Part shown: piece after piece, positions 15,151-23,122 of the stretch
How the letters are laid out: every line of letters starts with the position of its first letter
Position numbering within the stretch: the first letter of the stretch is position 1
Assembly (NCBI RefSeq): GCF_003353055.1
Contig: NZ_QKWJ01000042.1
Coordinates: 1 to 60,471, forward strand
Direction of reading: 5' to 3'
DNA from: Cupriavidus lacunae
GTDB taxonomy: Bacteria; Pseudomonadota; Gammaproteobacteria; Burkholderiales; Burkholderiaceae
Length of the DNA: 60,471 bases
The notes under the pieces: model-generated
Databases searched by the model: none
What the model saw: the letters and a program-made list of their open reading frames with translations, nothing else
What the model was told of the DNA's origin: nothing
Program-made: the position numbers and the translations under genes

Positions 15151-16113
15151 TTGCGTCGCACGAAGAGCAGACCTGGGTGGTGAAACGTTCGTCGACTTCC
15201 TCGTACCACGCGCCATGCGCAATCGCCTTGTACGCGAGCATTGTACGGAAGGACGACCAGCCCGCATCGAGGACGGACTTCGCCATGCTGGTCCTGGCGA
15301 GGCCGGCGGCGTTCACATTACCCACCGCGATGTAGTCAAAGTCCCGCACGAGGCGATGCGAGAGCTTGTGCAGGAAGTCACGCCGCGCATTGGCGATGCG
15401 CGCGTGGAGGTTCATTGCCAGTCGCTTCTTGCGCGCCCGTTGCGCCTTGGCAAGGGCTTGCTCGAGTTGGCCAAGGTGGCGTGGATTCTCGACTTTCTCG
15501 GCGGTGGAAAGCGTGGCAAGGTCCTTCAAGCCCAGATCGATGCCGACGCCGCGCGCCGGGGACCGGGCCTGAGTGTCGGCAACGTCAATCACGATGTTCA
15601 GGAACCAGTTACCTCGCGCGTCGCGGGAGAAATTCGTGCCGTCCTTGATCTTGCCTTCGGGAAGGGGACGGGAGTTGAAAACGCGAAACGTATTGCCGGC
15701 AAAGCGGAACGCATCGCCAGAACGCTTGAGATCTCGCCCCTTGAGCGGCACCCAGCCGAGGGATCTGCGGCCGCGATAGCGCAGGTACGGCCGGCGGTGC
15801 TGGCTACGCGACTTGGCGTACTGCTCGCAAACCGCGTTGACGGTACCCGAATGGATGCCAAGCTCCCTGCTGCTGCCGGTCGTCAGCCCGTTCAGATCGA
15901 AACCCGTAGGCCATTTTTTGCCCCATTTCAGCGCGTGCTTCTGCGTGTCATTGCAGAAGTTCCAGACGTAGTTCACCGCGCGGCTCTGCTGATTGAGCAG
16001 GCCGTTCAGCGACTTCACCCGGTAGCGATAGACGACAAGCATGTCGGTCATTCTAATTTGGGATTGCTTGCTGCCGGCAGCACTCCTTTACTCCCCCCCT
16101 GAAGGTCGGGGTT
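14976..16113 (-). mobile_element. IS200/IS605-type element with tnpB only (IS1341-like)
   Basis: A minus-strand insertion between the E1beta stop and the E2 start. The right end carries a hairpin with 8-base arms CCCCTCCC/GGGAGGGG (14986-15005) and ends near GTCAA (14976-14980 complement). The left end has a CCCC/GGGG hairpin around GACCTTCAG (about 16093-16111). Ends of this kind, without terminal inverted repeats, are typical of the family. No Y1 transposase tnpA is present, so it depends on a transposase elsewhere. Boundaries are approximate to a few bases. The E2 ribosome site (CGGAG) lies just outside the left end. Confidence 0.8.
14993..16051 (-). CDS. tnpB: TnpB RNA-guided endonuclease (IS605 OrfB family)
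   Basis: A 352-residue nuclease ancestral to Cas12 that uses an RNA from its own 3' end (omega RNA) to cut target DNA. RuvC-I is GIDLGLKDLA with D172. The zinc ribbon is C295/C298 and C319/C322, and RuvC-III is HDRDVNAALNIL with D329. The usual RuvC-II glutamate (EDLN-type) is absent: the matching text is IAVGNVNAAG with G244, while an unusual glutamate E288 occurs in VDERFTTQ just before the zinc ribbon, as in TnpBs with a rearranged active site. The stop codon falls inside the right-end hairpin, as expected if the guide RNA overlaps the gene end. Confidence 0.92.
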   Translation of the reverse strand: MTDMLVVYRYRVKSLNGLLNQQSRAVNYVWNFCNDTQKHALKWGKKWPTGFDLNGLTTGSSRELGIHSGTVNAVCEQYAKSRSQHRRPYLRYRGRRSLGWVPLKGRDLKRSGDAFRFAGNTFRVFNSRPLPEGKIKDGTNFSRDARGNWFLNIVIDVADTQARSPARGVGIDLGLKDLATLSTAEKVENPRHLGQLEQALAKAQRARKKRLAMNLHARIANARRDFLHKLSHRLVRDFDYIAVGNVNAAGLARTSMAKSVLDAGWSSFRTMLAYKAIAHGAWYEEVDERFTTQVCSSCDAMPPERPKGIADLGIRQWVCSECGAVHDRDVNAALNILARSGHRSPAEGIPSL

Positions 16114-16129
16114 ACTCGGAGCAAGTCTG

Positions 16130-17248
16130 ATGAGAGTCTTCAAGCTGCCCGACTTGGGCGAGGGCCTGCAGGAGGCCGAGATCGTGACCTGGCACGTCAA
16201 GACCGGCGACACCGTGGCCGCGGACCAGCCGCTGCTGTCGGTGGAGACGGCCAAGGCGATTGTGGAAATACCGTCGCCCTTTGCCGGCACCATCGGCAAG
16301 CTGTTTGCGCAGCCCGGTGACATCGTCCACCTGGGCGCGCCGCTGGTCGGCTTCGAGGGTGCGGGCGAAGACGCCGACGCCGGCACCGTGGTGGGTTCGG
16401 TTCAGGTCGGCACGCACGTGGTCAATGAAGCCGCGCCACCTGGCACCGCAGCAGTTGTCACCGGCATGGCCGCTCGCGTCAAGGCCACGCCCGCGGTGCG
16501 CGCGCTGGCACGCCGGCTGGGCGTGGACCTGGCGATGGCCACCGCCTCCGGACCCGAAGGCGTGGTGACCGCCGCCGATGTCGAACGCGTGGCCGCCACG
16601 CTGGCCGAACTGGGCGCGCCCGAAGTGCTGCGCGGCGTGCGCCGCGCGATGGCACAGAACATGGCGCGCGCGCAGGCCGAAGTGGCCGCCGCCACCGTGA
16701 TGGACGACGCCGACATCCACGCCTGGCAGCCCGGCGCCGACGTCACCATCCGACTGGTGCGCGCGCTGGTGGCCGGCTGCCTCGCCGAGCCCGGCCTCAA
16801 TGCCTGGTACGAAGGCCAGACCGGCCGCCGCCACGTGCTGAAGAAGATCGACGTCGGCATCGCCGCCGACCTGCCCGAAGGCCTGTTCGTGCCGGTGCTG
16901 CGCAACGTCGGCAACCGCGACGCGGCCGACCTGCGCCATGGCCTGGACCGCATGCGCGCCGATATCCGCGCGCGCACCATCGCACCGGAAGAGATGCGCG
17001 GCAACACCATCACGCTATCCAACTTCGGCATGATCGCGGGGCGCTATGCCGCGCCCATTGTCGTGCCGCCTACCGTGGCGATCCTGGGTGCGGGTCGCGT
17101 GCGCGAGGAAGTGGTCGCGGCCGGCGGCGTGCCGGCGGTGCACCGGGTGATGCCGCTGAGCCTGACGTTCGACCATCGCGTGGTGACGGGTGGGGAGGCG
17201 GCTCGGTTTCTGGCGGCGGTGATTGCGGATCTGGAGATGGCGGTGTAG
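16130..17248 (+). CDS. 2-oxoacid dehydrogenase complex E2, dihydrolipoamide acyltransferase
   Basis: A 372-residue acyltransferase core. Residues 1-78 form one lipoyl domain with lipoylated lysine K42 in SVETAKAIVEI. A peripheral subunit-binding domain follows near 122-157 (KATPAVRALARRLGVDL), then the catalytic domain. The active-site histidine is H349 in LTFDHRVVTGGEA; the usual HxxxDG has T353 in place of aspartate, a variant I believe occurs in a subset of this family. CGGAG lies about 8 bases before the ATG. Once directly after E1beta, it is now separated by a TnpB element, so it may depend on read-through or an element-borne promoter. Confidence 0.9.
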   Translation: MRVFKLPDLGEGLQEAEIVTWHVKTGDTVAADQPLLSVETAKAIVEIPSPFAGTIGKLFAQPGDIVHLGAPLVGFEGAGEDADAGTVVGSVQVGTHVVNEAAPPGTAAVVTGMAARVKATPAVRALARRLGVDLAMATASGPEGVVTAADVERVAATLAELGAPEVLRGVRRAMAQNMARAQAEVAAATVMDDADIHAWQPGADVTIRLVRALVAGCLAEPGLNAWYEGQTGRRHVLKKIDVGIAADLPEGLFVPVLRNVGNRDAADLRHGLDRMRADIRARTIAPEEMRGNTITLSNFGMIAGRYAAPIVVPPTVAILGAGRVREEVVAAGGVPAVHRVMPLSLTFDHRVVTGGEAARFLAAVIADLEMAV

Positions 17249-17301
17249 GGGGCAGGATAAAGCATTGACTGTCCGACGGCATCTACGAACACTGCCGCCC
17301 C

Positions 17302-17345
17302 TCGCATACGCTCCCCTCGCCCGCCTGCGGGAGAGGGGAGCAAAC
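17302..17345. repeat. CCCCTCTCCC hairpin repeat, copy 2
   Basis: Arms GCTCCCCTCGCCC (17310-17322) and GGGAGAGGGGAGC (17329-17341), with one mismatch. Both flanks (CTCGCATAC before, AAAC after) match copy 1 at 10306 in reverse complement, so a unit of about 45 bp has been duplicated, not just a hairpin. It lies 60 bases after the E2 stop. Confidence 0.8.
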
Positions 17346-17388
17346 CGCCGGCGTGCAGGCACCAGTCGGTCGCTGCAGTGGCCCTGTA

Positions 17389-17394
17389 TATAAT
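17389..17394 (+). promoter_or_regulatory. Candidate -10 box of the RHH gene
   Basis: A consensus TATAAT 58 bases before the ATG at 17452. No good TTGACA lies 16-18 bases upstream, so it is only suggestive. Confidence 0.35.
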
Positions 17395-17451
17395 GCGTTT
17401 CCGATCGCCGCTGCCGTCAAGCCGGACCCATCCGGACAGCCGGACACCCTC

Positions 17452-17646
17452 ATGGAATCCAAGACCGCCCGCCTTACCATCCTGATCGACCCGGTCAAGA
17501 AAAAGGCCTTTGAAGCCCTGTGCGCGTCGCAGGACCTGACACCGTCGCAGGTCGTGCGCCAGCTGATCCGCGAATACCTGGCCCAGCACGGCGTGGAATA
17601 CGCCACCAAGGCCAGGCCGGCGGGCAGCACGCGGCAGAAGAAGTAA
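17452..17646 (+). CDS. Small ribbon-helix-helix (CopG/Arc-like) protein
   Basis: A 64-residue basic protein. The sequence KTARLTILIDPVKKKAFEALCASQDLTPSQVVRQLIREYL reads as a beta strand followed by two helices, the ribbon-helix-helix DNA-binding fold found in antitoxins and small repressors; no toxin gene is beside it. The lysine- and arginine-rich tail may aid DNA binding. Its TAA ends 1 base before the convergent SulP gene's stop. It has its own TATAAT-like promoter. Fold fairly sure, target unknown. Confidence 0.7.
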   Translation: MESKTARLTILIDPVKKKAFEALCASQDLTPSQVVRQLIREYLAQHGVEYATKARPAGSTRQKK

Positions 17647-17647
17647 C

Positions 17648-19333
17648 TCAGCGCGGGGCGGTGCCCTCGCCTTTATCCTCGCCTGCCAGCTCGCCGCAGC
17701 GCCGCACCGCCTGCGCCAGCGAATCCACGTAGTTGCCCTCCCCCAGCGCCGCCAGCACGCCCGCGCGCGCCAGCTTTTCCCTGACCCGCTCGTTGGCTTC
17801 GGCCAGCACCACCGCCACGCCGCGCTTCTGCAGCGTGACGACCACCGCCTCCAGCGTCTGCAGGCCGGTCATGTCCATGAACGGCACGCGGCCCAGCCGG
17901 ATCAGCAGCACGCGCGGCTCGGTGTGGGTCTGCACCAGCGCGCGCTCGCAGGCTTCGACGGCGCCGAAGAAGAACGGGCCGTCGATCGCATAGACCAGCA
18001 CGTCGGGCGGCATGTGCGCGGGCAGGCCGGCACCGGTGTCGCCCAGTTCGCGCGCCAGGTCCACGGTATCCTGGCGCGCCACCTCCACCGATGCCGACAT
18101 GCGCCGCAGGAACTGCAGCATGGCCAGGATCACGCCGATATTGACCGCCACCACCAGGTCGGTCAGCACCGTCAGCGTAAAGGTGATCAGCAGGATCGCC
18201 ACGTCGGCGCTCGGCGCGCGCCGGACCATGCGGGCGAACTGGCGCATCTCGCTCATGTTGTACGCCACCACGAACAGGATCGCGGCCAGCGTTGCCAGTG
18301 GCACGCTGGCCGCCAGCGGCGCCAGGAACAGCAGCACCAGCACCAATGTCAGCGCATGCACCACGCCGGCCAGCGGGCTGTTGCCGCCGTTGCGGATATT
18401 GGTGGCGGTGCGTGCGATGGCGCCCGTGGCGGCAAACCCGCCGAACAGCGGCGCCAGGATATTGGCGACGCCCTGGCCGACCAGTTCCTGGTTGGAGTCG
18501 TGCCGGGTGCCGGCCATGCCGTCAGCCACCACCGCGGACAGTAGCGACTCGATCGCGCCCAGCATGGCGATGGTGAACGCCGGGCCGGCGAGTTCCAGCA
18601 CGCGGGCGAGCGTAATGTCCGGCAGCGCCGGCGTGGGCAGCCCGCGCGGCAGGCCGCCAAACGCGGTGCCGATGGTGGCGACGCCGTCGAAGCGGAACAG
18701 CGCCTGCACCGCGGTAGCCGCCAGCAGTGCCACCAGCGGCCCGGGGATACGCCGCAGCCAGCGCACGCGCGGCGCGCCCAATACCAGCGCCAGGCTGCCA
18801 AGCGCCAGCGCGGTGGTGGCCGGGTGCCATTGCGGCAGCGCCTGCAGCAAGTGCCAGAATTTTTCGTGGAAATGCTCGCCGGCCACCGGCGGCAGGCCGA
18901 AGAAGTCGCGCCACTGGCCGACAAAGATGATCACGCCGATGCCCGCCGTGAAGCCGACGATCACCGGCGCGGGGATAAACCGGATCACGCTGCCCAGCCG
19001 TGTCAGGCCCATCGCCAGCAGGATCAGCCCCGCCATCAGGGTCGCGATCTGCAGACCGTCGATGCCATGGCGCGCGGTCACCGCGGACAGCACCACGATA
19101 AAGGCGCCGGTGGGCCCCGCGATCTGCAGCCGGCTGCCGCCGAACAGCGACACCGCCAGCCCGGCGACGATGGCCGTGTACAGGCCCTGCTCCGGCTTGG
19201 CGCCGGACGCAATCGCGAAGGCCATCGCCAGCGGCAGCGCCACCACCCCGACGATCACGCCCGACACGATATTCGGCAGCCAGTTGCCGCGTCGGAACAA
19301 TCCGGCCAGCCAAGCTTCGCGCAGCGCGATCAT
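17648..19333 (-). CDS. SulP/SLC26-family anion transporter with STAS domain
   Basis: A 561-residue inner-membrane protein. Residues about 15-420 form the SLC26 core, with the signature PLAMAFAIASGAKPEQGLYTAIVAG near 34-58, the ISSVESLL-like AMLGAIESLLSAVVADGMAG near 265, and NQELVGQGVANI. A cytosolic STAS domain follows near 440-550 (VLVYAIDGPFFFGAVEA, LIRLGRVPFMDMTGLQTLE). Members carry sulfate, bicarbonate or dicarboxylates; DauA of E. coli has this layout. No carbonic anhydrase fusion or neighbour is present, so the substrate is open. It is divergent from a uspA-type gene. Confidence 0.9.
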   Translation of the reverse strand: MIALREAWLAGLFRRGNWLPNIVSGVIVGVVALPLAMAFAIASGAKPEQGLYTAIVAGLAVSLFGGSRLQIAGPTGAFIVVLSAVTARHGIDGLQIATLMAGLILLAMGLTRLGSVIRFIPAPVIVGFTAGIGVIIFVGQWRDFFGLPPVAGEHFHEKFWHLLQALPQWHPATTALALGSLALVLGAPRVRWLRRIPGPLVALLAATAVQALFRFDGVATIGTAFGGLPRGLPTPALPDITLARVLELAGPAFTIAMLGAIESLLSAVVADGMAGTRHDSNQELVGQGVANILAPLFGGFAATGAIARTATNIRNGGNSPLAGVVHALTLVLVLLFLAPLAASVPLATLAAILFVVAYNMSEMRQFARMVRRAPSADVAILLITFTLTVLTDLVVAVNIGVILAMLQFLRRMSASVEVARQDTVDLARELGDTGAGLPAHMPPDVLVYAIDGPFFFGAVEACERALVQTHTEPRVLLIRLGRVPFMDMTGLQTLEAVVVTLQKRGVAVVLAEANERVREKLARAGVLAALGEGNYVDSLAQAVRRCGELAGEDKGEGTAPR

Positions 19334-19471
19334 GCGTTCATCCCTCGGGTTGGTGCAGGAACAAGGTGCATTGGATGATAACAGGATGTTAATGTTCCCT
19401 GCCCCGGCCGGCTTGCGGCCGGCGCCGGCATATCCGTCATTGCGGCCCTGTCGCTTATGCCACTCAATTCC

Positions 19472-19477
19472 TATACT
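19472..19477 (+). promoter_or_regulatory. Candidate -10 box for the uspA-type gene
   Basis: TATACT lies 72 bases before the uspA start, with TGTCGC 17 bases upstream as a weak -35. A GC-rich CCGGCC/GGCCGG hairpin lies further up, near 19408-19427. Confidence 0.3.
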
Positions 19478-19548
19478 GGATTGGCTCGCCCGGCAGTCAG
19501 CGGACGAGCCAGGCGGACGCGGTATCTCTCTGCAATCGGAGGCTCATC

Positions 19549-19986
19549 ATGTTCAGGCACCTCCTTGTACCTACCGACGGCTCCGCGCGTGCCGACGCCA
19601 TGGCGGCCCGCGCCATGGCGTTCGCCAGCCGTATCGGCGCCCGCGTGACCGGGCTGCATGTGATTCCCGAGTATCACGTACTGACCTACCGGCTGACCAG
19701 CCTGCAGGACACCAAGGACACCTTCGCCGCCGAAGCCGCACGCCACGCGGACACCTTCCTGGCCGCGCTCAGCCACACCGCCTCCCAGGCCGGCGTGCCC
19801 TGCGAGACCATCACCGCCACCGACGACCATCCCTGGCAGGCCATCATCCAGTGCGCGCAGCAACGCGACTGCGACCTGATCGTGATGTCGTCGCATGGCA
19901 AACGCGGGCTGCAGGCGCTGCTGATCGGCAGCGAGACGCACAAGGTCCTGACCCACAGCACGATCCCGGTGCTGGTCTTCCGCTAG
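19549..19986 (+). CDS. Universal stress protein, UspA family
   Basis: A 145-residue cytosolic single-domain Usp. It begins MFRHLLVPTDGSARADAMAA, the usual first strand with the nucleotide-contacting aspartate. It ends SSHGKRGLQALLIGSETHKV then PVLVFR, the glycine-rich phosphate loop of ATP-binding members. Such proteins raise tolerance to starvation and oxidative stress. GGAGG lies about 8 bases before the ATG. A 1-Cys peroxiredoxin gene follows 84 bases later on the same strand, and the two may share a stress-response transcript. Confidence 0.9.
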   Translation: MFRHLLVPTDGSARADAMAARAMAFASRIGARVTGLHVIPEYHVLTYRLTSLQDTKDTFAAEAARHADTFLAALSHTASQAGVPCETITATDDHPWQAIIQCAQQRDCDLIVMSSHGKRGLQALLIGSETHKVLTHSTIPVLVFR

Positions 19987-20070
19987 GGACAACGAGCAAC
20001 CGCGCGCGGCGCCGGGCGGCACCAGGTCGACGCGCATTTCCACACCACGCCAACTGCAAGGAGCGCAACC

Positions 20071-20727
20071 ATGGCGATTCGACTGGGCGAGCAAGCCCCT
20101 GATTTCACCGCCGACACCACGGAAGGCAAGATCAGCTTCCATGAGTGGATCGGCGACAGCTGGGCCATCCTGTTCTCGCATCCCAAGGACTTCACGCCGG
20201 TGTGCACCACCGAACTGGGCTATATGGCCGGGCTCAAGCCCGAGTTTGACAAGCGCAATACCAAGATCATCGGCCTGAGCATCGACCCGGTCGGTGACCA
20301 CCAGCGCTGGGCCAAGGACATCGAGGAAACGCAAGGCCATGCGATCAACTATCCGATGATCGGCGATGCTGACCTGACCGTGGCCAAGCTCTACGACATG
20401 ATCCACCCCGAGGCCAGCGGCAGCGGCCCGCGCACGGCGGTGGACAACGCCACCATCCGCTCGGTGTTCCTCATCGGCCCGGACAAGAAGGTCAAGGCAA
20501 TGCTGGTGTACCCGATGAGCGCGGGGCGCAATTTCGACGAGGTGCTGCGGCTGCTGGATTCGCTGCAGCTCAATGCCAAGCACACCGTGGCCACGCCGGT
20601 GAACTGGAAGCCGGGTGAGGACGTCATCATCCCGACTTCGGTCTCGGACGAGGATGCAAAGAAGAAGTACCCGCAGGGTTTCAAGACCCTGAAGCCTTAC
20701 CTGCGTACGGTGGAGCAGCCCAAGTAA
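20071..20727 (+). CDS. 1-Cys peroxiredoxin (Prx6/AhpC-TSA family)
   Basis: A 218-residue cytosolic peroxidase reducing H2O2, organic peroxides or peroxynitrite. The active-site motif is PKDFTPVCTTE with peroxidatic C45. C45 is the only cysteine in the protein, so this is a true 1-Cys enzyme needing an outside thiol to recycle it. The C-terminal extension VATPVNWKPGEDVIIPTSVSD is characteristic of Prx6. AAGGAG lies close before the ATG. The uspA-type gene upstream and the hairpin at 20814-20849 downstream bound the probable unit. Confidence 0.93.
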   Translation: MAIRLGEQAPDFTADTTEGKISFHEWIGDSWAILFSHPKDFTPVCTTELGYMAGLKPEFDKRNTKIIGLSIDPVGDHQRWAKDIEETQGHAINYPMIGDADLTVAKLYDMIHPEASGSGPRTAVDNATIRSVFLIGPDKKVKAMLVYPMSAGRNFDEVLRLLDSLQLNAKHTVATPVNWKPGEDVIIPTSVSDEDAKKKYPQGFKTLKPYLRTVEQPK

Positions 20728-20813
20728 GGAAAAGCGAGGGGAGCAGGGAGAGCGAGGAGCGGCAGCACCAGGGAGCGCGGCCGGCGTGGCAGTCACGCCA
20801 GGCCAGCGTCGGA

Positions 20814-20849
20814 CTTCCCGGCCGGTATCGAGCTATGCCGGCCGGGAAG
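20814..20849. terminator. Long GC hairpin after the peroxiredoxin gene
   Basis: Perfect 12-base arms CTTCCCGGCCGG (20814-20825) and CCGGCCGGGAAG (20838-20849) around a 12-base loop. There is no T-tract, so termination is only inferred. It lies in the 316-bp gap 20728-21043 between convergent genes, which holds no ORF that I can support. Confidence 0.5.
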
Positions 20850-20865
20850 GGTCCGGCTGGTCCGA

Positions 20866-20976
20866 CTTGTCCACAGGAACTATCCACAGGTTCAGTGGAT
20901 ATCCCCCCTCTTGACAACCGCAAAGGGCGCGCCGGGGCTGGAACACACTGGAGTGCCCGTTTTATAGGCAACCCGC
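20866..20976. repeat. Bipartite palindrome/GGCAAC element, copy A
   Basis: Part one is a cluster of DnaA-box-like words: TTGTCCACAG, CTATCCACAG, and an inverted GTGGATATCC, so TATCCAC (20881-20887) faces GTGGATA across 7 bases. Part two, GGAGTGCCC followed by TTTTATAGGCAAC, starts 70 bases after the palindrome (20951). Copy B at 34916 has the same two parts at 69 bases. It lies between convergent peroxiredoxin and cheV genes. Function unknown. Confidence 0.55.
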
Positions 20977-21043
20977 CGGCGTACGGGAATGGTTGCGGGC
21001 GTTTGAATTTTGTGCCTGTTGCGATTCTTCCGCCGCGAGGCGC

Positions 21044-22012
21044 TCAGCGCGTCAGCACCTCGCGGATGGTGTCGGCCAACTCCTTGGCCACGAACTTGGC
21101 CACGTAGGCGTCCGCGCCCACCTTGCGCACATGCTCCTCGCTGGCTTCGCCCGACAGTGATGAGTGAATCACCACGGGCAGCGACTTCAGCCGGCTGTCC
21201 GCCTTGATCTTGCGGGTCAGCGTAAAGCCGTCCATCTCCGGCATTTCCAGGTCGGTCAGTACCAGCGCCACGTCGTCGTGCACCGACCTGCCGTGGCTGG
21301 CCGCCTCGGCCGCCATGCGGTCCAGCAGCTCCCACGCCTCCTTGCCCGACTTGGTCATCACCACCGGCGCCCCCAGCGCCTTCAGCCCCTGCTCGATCAG
21401 GCCGCGCGCCAGGGCCGAATCGTCGGCGGCAATGACCCTGGCGCCCGGACGCAGGCTCAACTGCGGGCCAACCGTACCCGGGTCCACGTCCGGCTGGCGC
21501 GTCGGCAGCACATCGCGCAGGATCTGCTCCACGTCCAGCACCTGGACCAGCCGCGACGGGTCCGTGCCCCCCTCGGTGTTCCCATCCAGCTTGGCGATGC
21601 TGGTGACGTGACCGGTCCGTACGCTGCCCTCGGCCGAATGCACCTGGTTCCACTCCAGGCGCACGATTTCCTCCACCCCCTCCACCGCAAAACCCTGCGT
21701 CGAACGTGCATATTCCGTCACCAGCAGGATGCCCAACCCGGTGCGCGGCTTGCACCCGACCAGCCTGGGCAGGTCGATCACCGGGATCACCTGTCCGCGG
21801 ATATCCGCCATGCCCAGGATCGACGGGTCGGCGCCGACCACCGTCACCACCGGCGGCATCACCAGGATCTCGCGCACCTTGAAGACGTTGATGCCGAACA
21901 GCTCCGACTGACCCGAGTGCTCGGCCTCGCCGAGCCGGAACAGCAACAACTCGAACTGGTTGTTGTTGGTGAGGTTGGTCCGTTCGTCGATGTCCCTCAT
22001 GGAACTGCTCAT
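21044..22012 (-). CDS. cheV: Chemotaxis coupling protein CheV (CheW domain plus receiver)
   Basis: A 322-residue cytosolic adaptor joining chemoreceptors to the CheA kinase. The N-terminal CheW domain (about 10-165) opens with the CheV hallmark DERTNLTNNNQFELLLFRLG and includes VREILVMPPV and IRGQVIPVIDLPRL. The C-terminal receiver (about 185-320) has the acidic pair DD in VIAADDSALARG, the phospho-acceptor aspartate in LVLTDLEMPEMDG, and K in the final VAKFVAKE region. The start at 22012 is chosen because GGGAGC lies 5 bases upstream; an ATG at 22060 would add 16 poor residues. No other chemotaxis gene is nearby. Confidence 0.93.
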   Translation of the reverse strand: MSSSMRDIDERTNLTNNNQFELLLFRLGEAEHSGQSELFGINVFKVREILVMPPVVTVVGADPSILGMADIRGQVIPVIDLPRLVGCKPRTGLGILLVTEYARSTQGFAVEGVEEIVRLEWNQVHSAEGSVRTGHVTSIAKLDGNTEGGTDPSRLVQVLDVEQILRDVLPTRQPDVDPGTVGPQLSLRPGARVIAADDSALARGLIEQGLKALGAPVVMTKSGKEAWELLDRMAAEAASHGRSVHDDVALVLTDLEMPEMDGFTLTRKIKADSRLKSLPVVIHSSLSGEASEEHVRKVGADAYVAKFVAKELADTIREVLTR

Positions 22013-22230
22013 GCTGCGCTCCCGTGCCGTGCGTGTGGTGTTTGCCGCCGTCGTTGTCATCGGCCTGCTGCCGCGGCGGATCGCGGACGGCAGGGGTCAT
22101 GACTGGATATCGGCGGACGGCATCGGGAGTTGAGCGGGGCATGCACCGCATGTTCGGATTTCATCCTTGGATATCCGGATTGCTTCGTTCCTCCGGCACA
22201 GCGTCGTCCATATAGTGGCTTCCAACTTGC

Positions 22231-22244
22231 CATAACACGTTATG
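22231..22244. promoter_or_regulatory. Candidate GntR operator
   Basis: CATAAC-AC-GTTATG, perfect 6-base arms with a 2-base spacer, ends 8 bases before the GntR start codon. HutC-type regulators bind such short AT-rich palindromes and often repress themselves. A repressor here would block its own transcript and the coupled flavoprotein operon. Confidence 0.6.
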
Positions 22245-22252
22245 TCGATCCG

Positions 22253-23122
22253 ATGACCTCCCGGACCAACGCGGTACCCGCTTCCAGCCCCACGGCACTG
22301 GCGTCACCGATGCCGATCCCGCTGCCGCTCTACACGCAGATCAAGGATGCCTTGCGCGCCCGCATCCTGGACGGCACCTATCCGCCCCACCACCAGATGC
22401 CGTCGGAGAGCGAGCTGGGTGAAAGCTTCCGCGCCAGCCGCATCACCGTGCGCCAGGCGCTGGGTGACCTGCAGAAGGAAGGCCTGATCTTCAAGGTCCA
22501 CGGCAAGGGCACCTTCGTCTCTAAGCCGCGCGCCTTCCAGAACGTGACCTCGCTGCAAGGCTTTGCCGAGGCGATGTCGAGCATGGGCTATGAAATCCTG
22601 AACCAGGTGCGCAGCTGCAAATGCGTCCCGGCCAGCCGTCACGTTGTCACGCAACTGCGGCTGCGCGAAGGCGATCCCGTGGTCGAGATCCGGCGCGTGC
22701 GCCTGCTCAACCGCGAACCGGTGTCGCTGGAACTCACATGGGTGCCCGCCGCCATCGGCCGCCGCCTGCTCAATGCCGACCTGGCGACGCGCGACATCTT
22801 CCTGATCCTGGAGAACGACTGCGGCGTGAAGCTCGGCCATGCCGACCTGAGCGTCGACGCCGTCCTGGCCGACGACGACCTGACCCAGGCGCTGCGCATC
22901 CAGGAAGGCGCGCCGGTGCTGCGCATCGAACGCCTGACCCACGACGCGCAAGGCGCGCCGATCGACTACGAGTTCCTCTACTTCCGCGGCGACGCGTTCC
23001 AGTACCGGCTGCGCGCGGACCGGCACAAGGCAGCGCCCGCCACCCACATCACCAACGCCACCAACGCCACCGGCCGCGCACGGCCCCGCAAACCAGCCAG
23101 CAAGGGGAAGCCCTCCGCATGA
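22253..23122 (+). CDS. GntR-family regulator, HutC subfamily (wHTH plus UTRA domain)
   Basis: A 289-residue DNA-binding regulator. The winged helix-turn-helix covers about residues 22-95 (PLYTQIKDALRARIL, MPSESELGESFRASRITVRQ, GKGTFVSKP). The UTRA effector domain follows at about 105-262 with VVEIRRVRLLNREPVSLELTW. HutC members sense small metabolites and usually repress neighbours. Its TGA overlaps the ATG of the flavoprotein gene (ATGA), so the regulator is translated with the enzyme it probably controls. The start at 22253 is preferred; no good ribosome site is seen, and the palindrome at 22231 sits immediately upstream. Confidence 0.9.
   Translation: MTSRTNAVPASSPTALASPMPIPLPLYTQIKDALRARILDGTYPPHHQMPSESELGESFRASRITVRQALGDLQKEGLIFKVHGKGTFVSKPRAFQNVTSLQGFAEAMSSMGYEILNQVRSCKCVPASRHVVTQLRLREGDPVVEIRRVRLLNREPVSLELTWVPAAIGRRLLNADLATRDIFLILENDCGVKLGHADLSVDAVLADDDLTQALRIQEGAPVLRIERLTHDAQGAPIDYEFLYFRGDAFQYRLRADRHKAAPATHITNATNATGRARPRKPASKGKPSA

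Noticed and set aside
20866..20900. Origin of replication suggested by DnaA-box-like words
   Set aside because: No dnaA, dnaN, parAB or AT-rich unwinding region is near, and a second similar locus exists at 34916. Two or three boxes are not enough.
22621..23118. Extension of the AprA-like flavoprotein by 166 codons
   Set aside because: It lies inside the GntR gene in another frame; the FAD motif begins properly at 23119.
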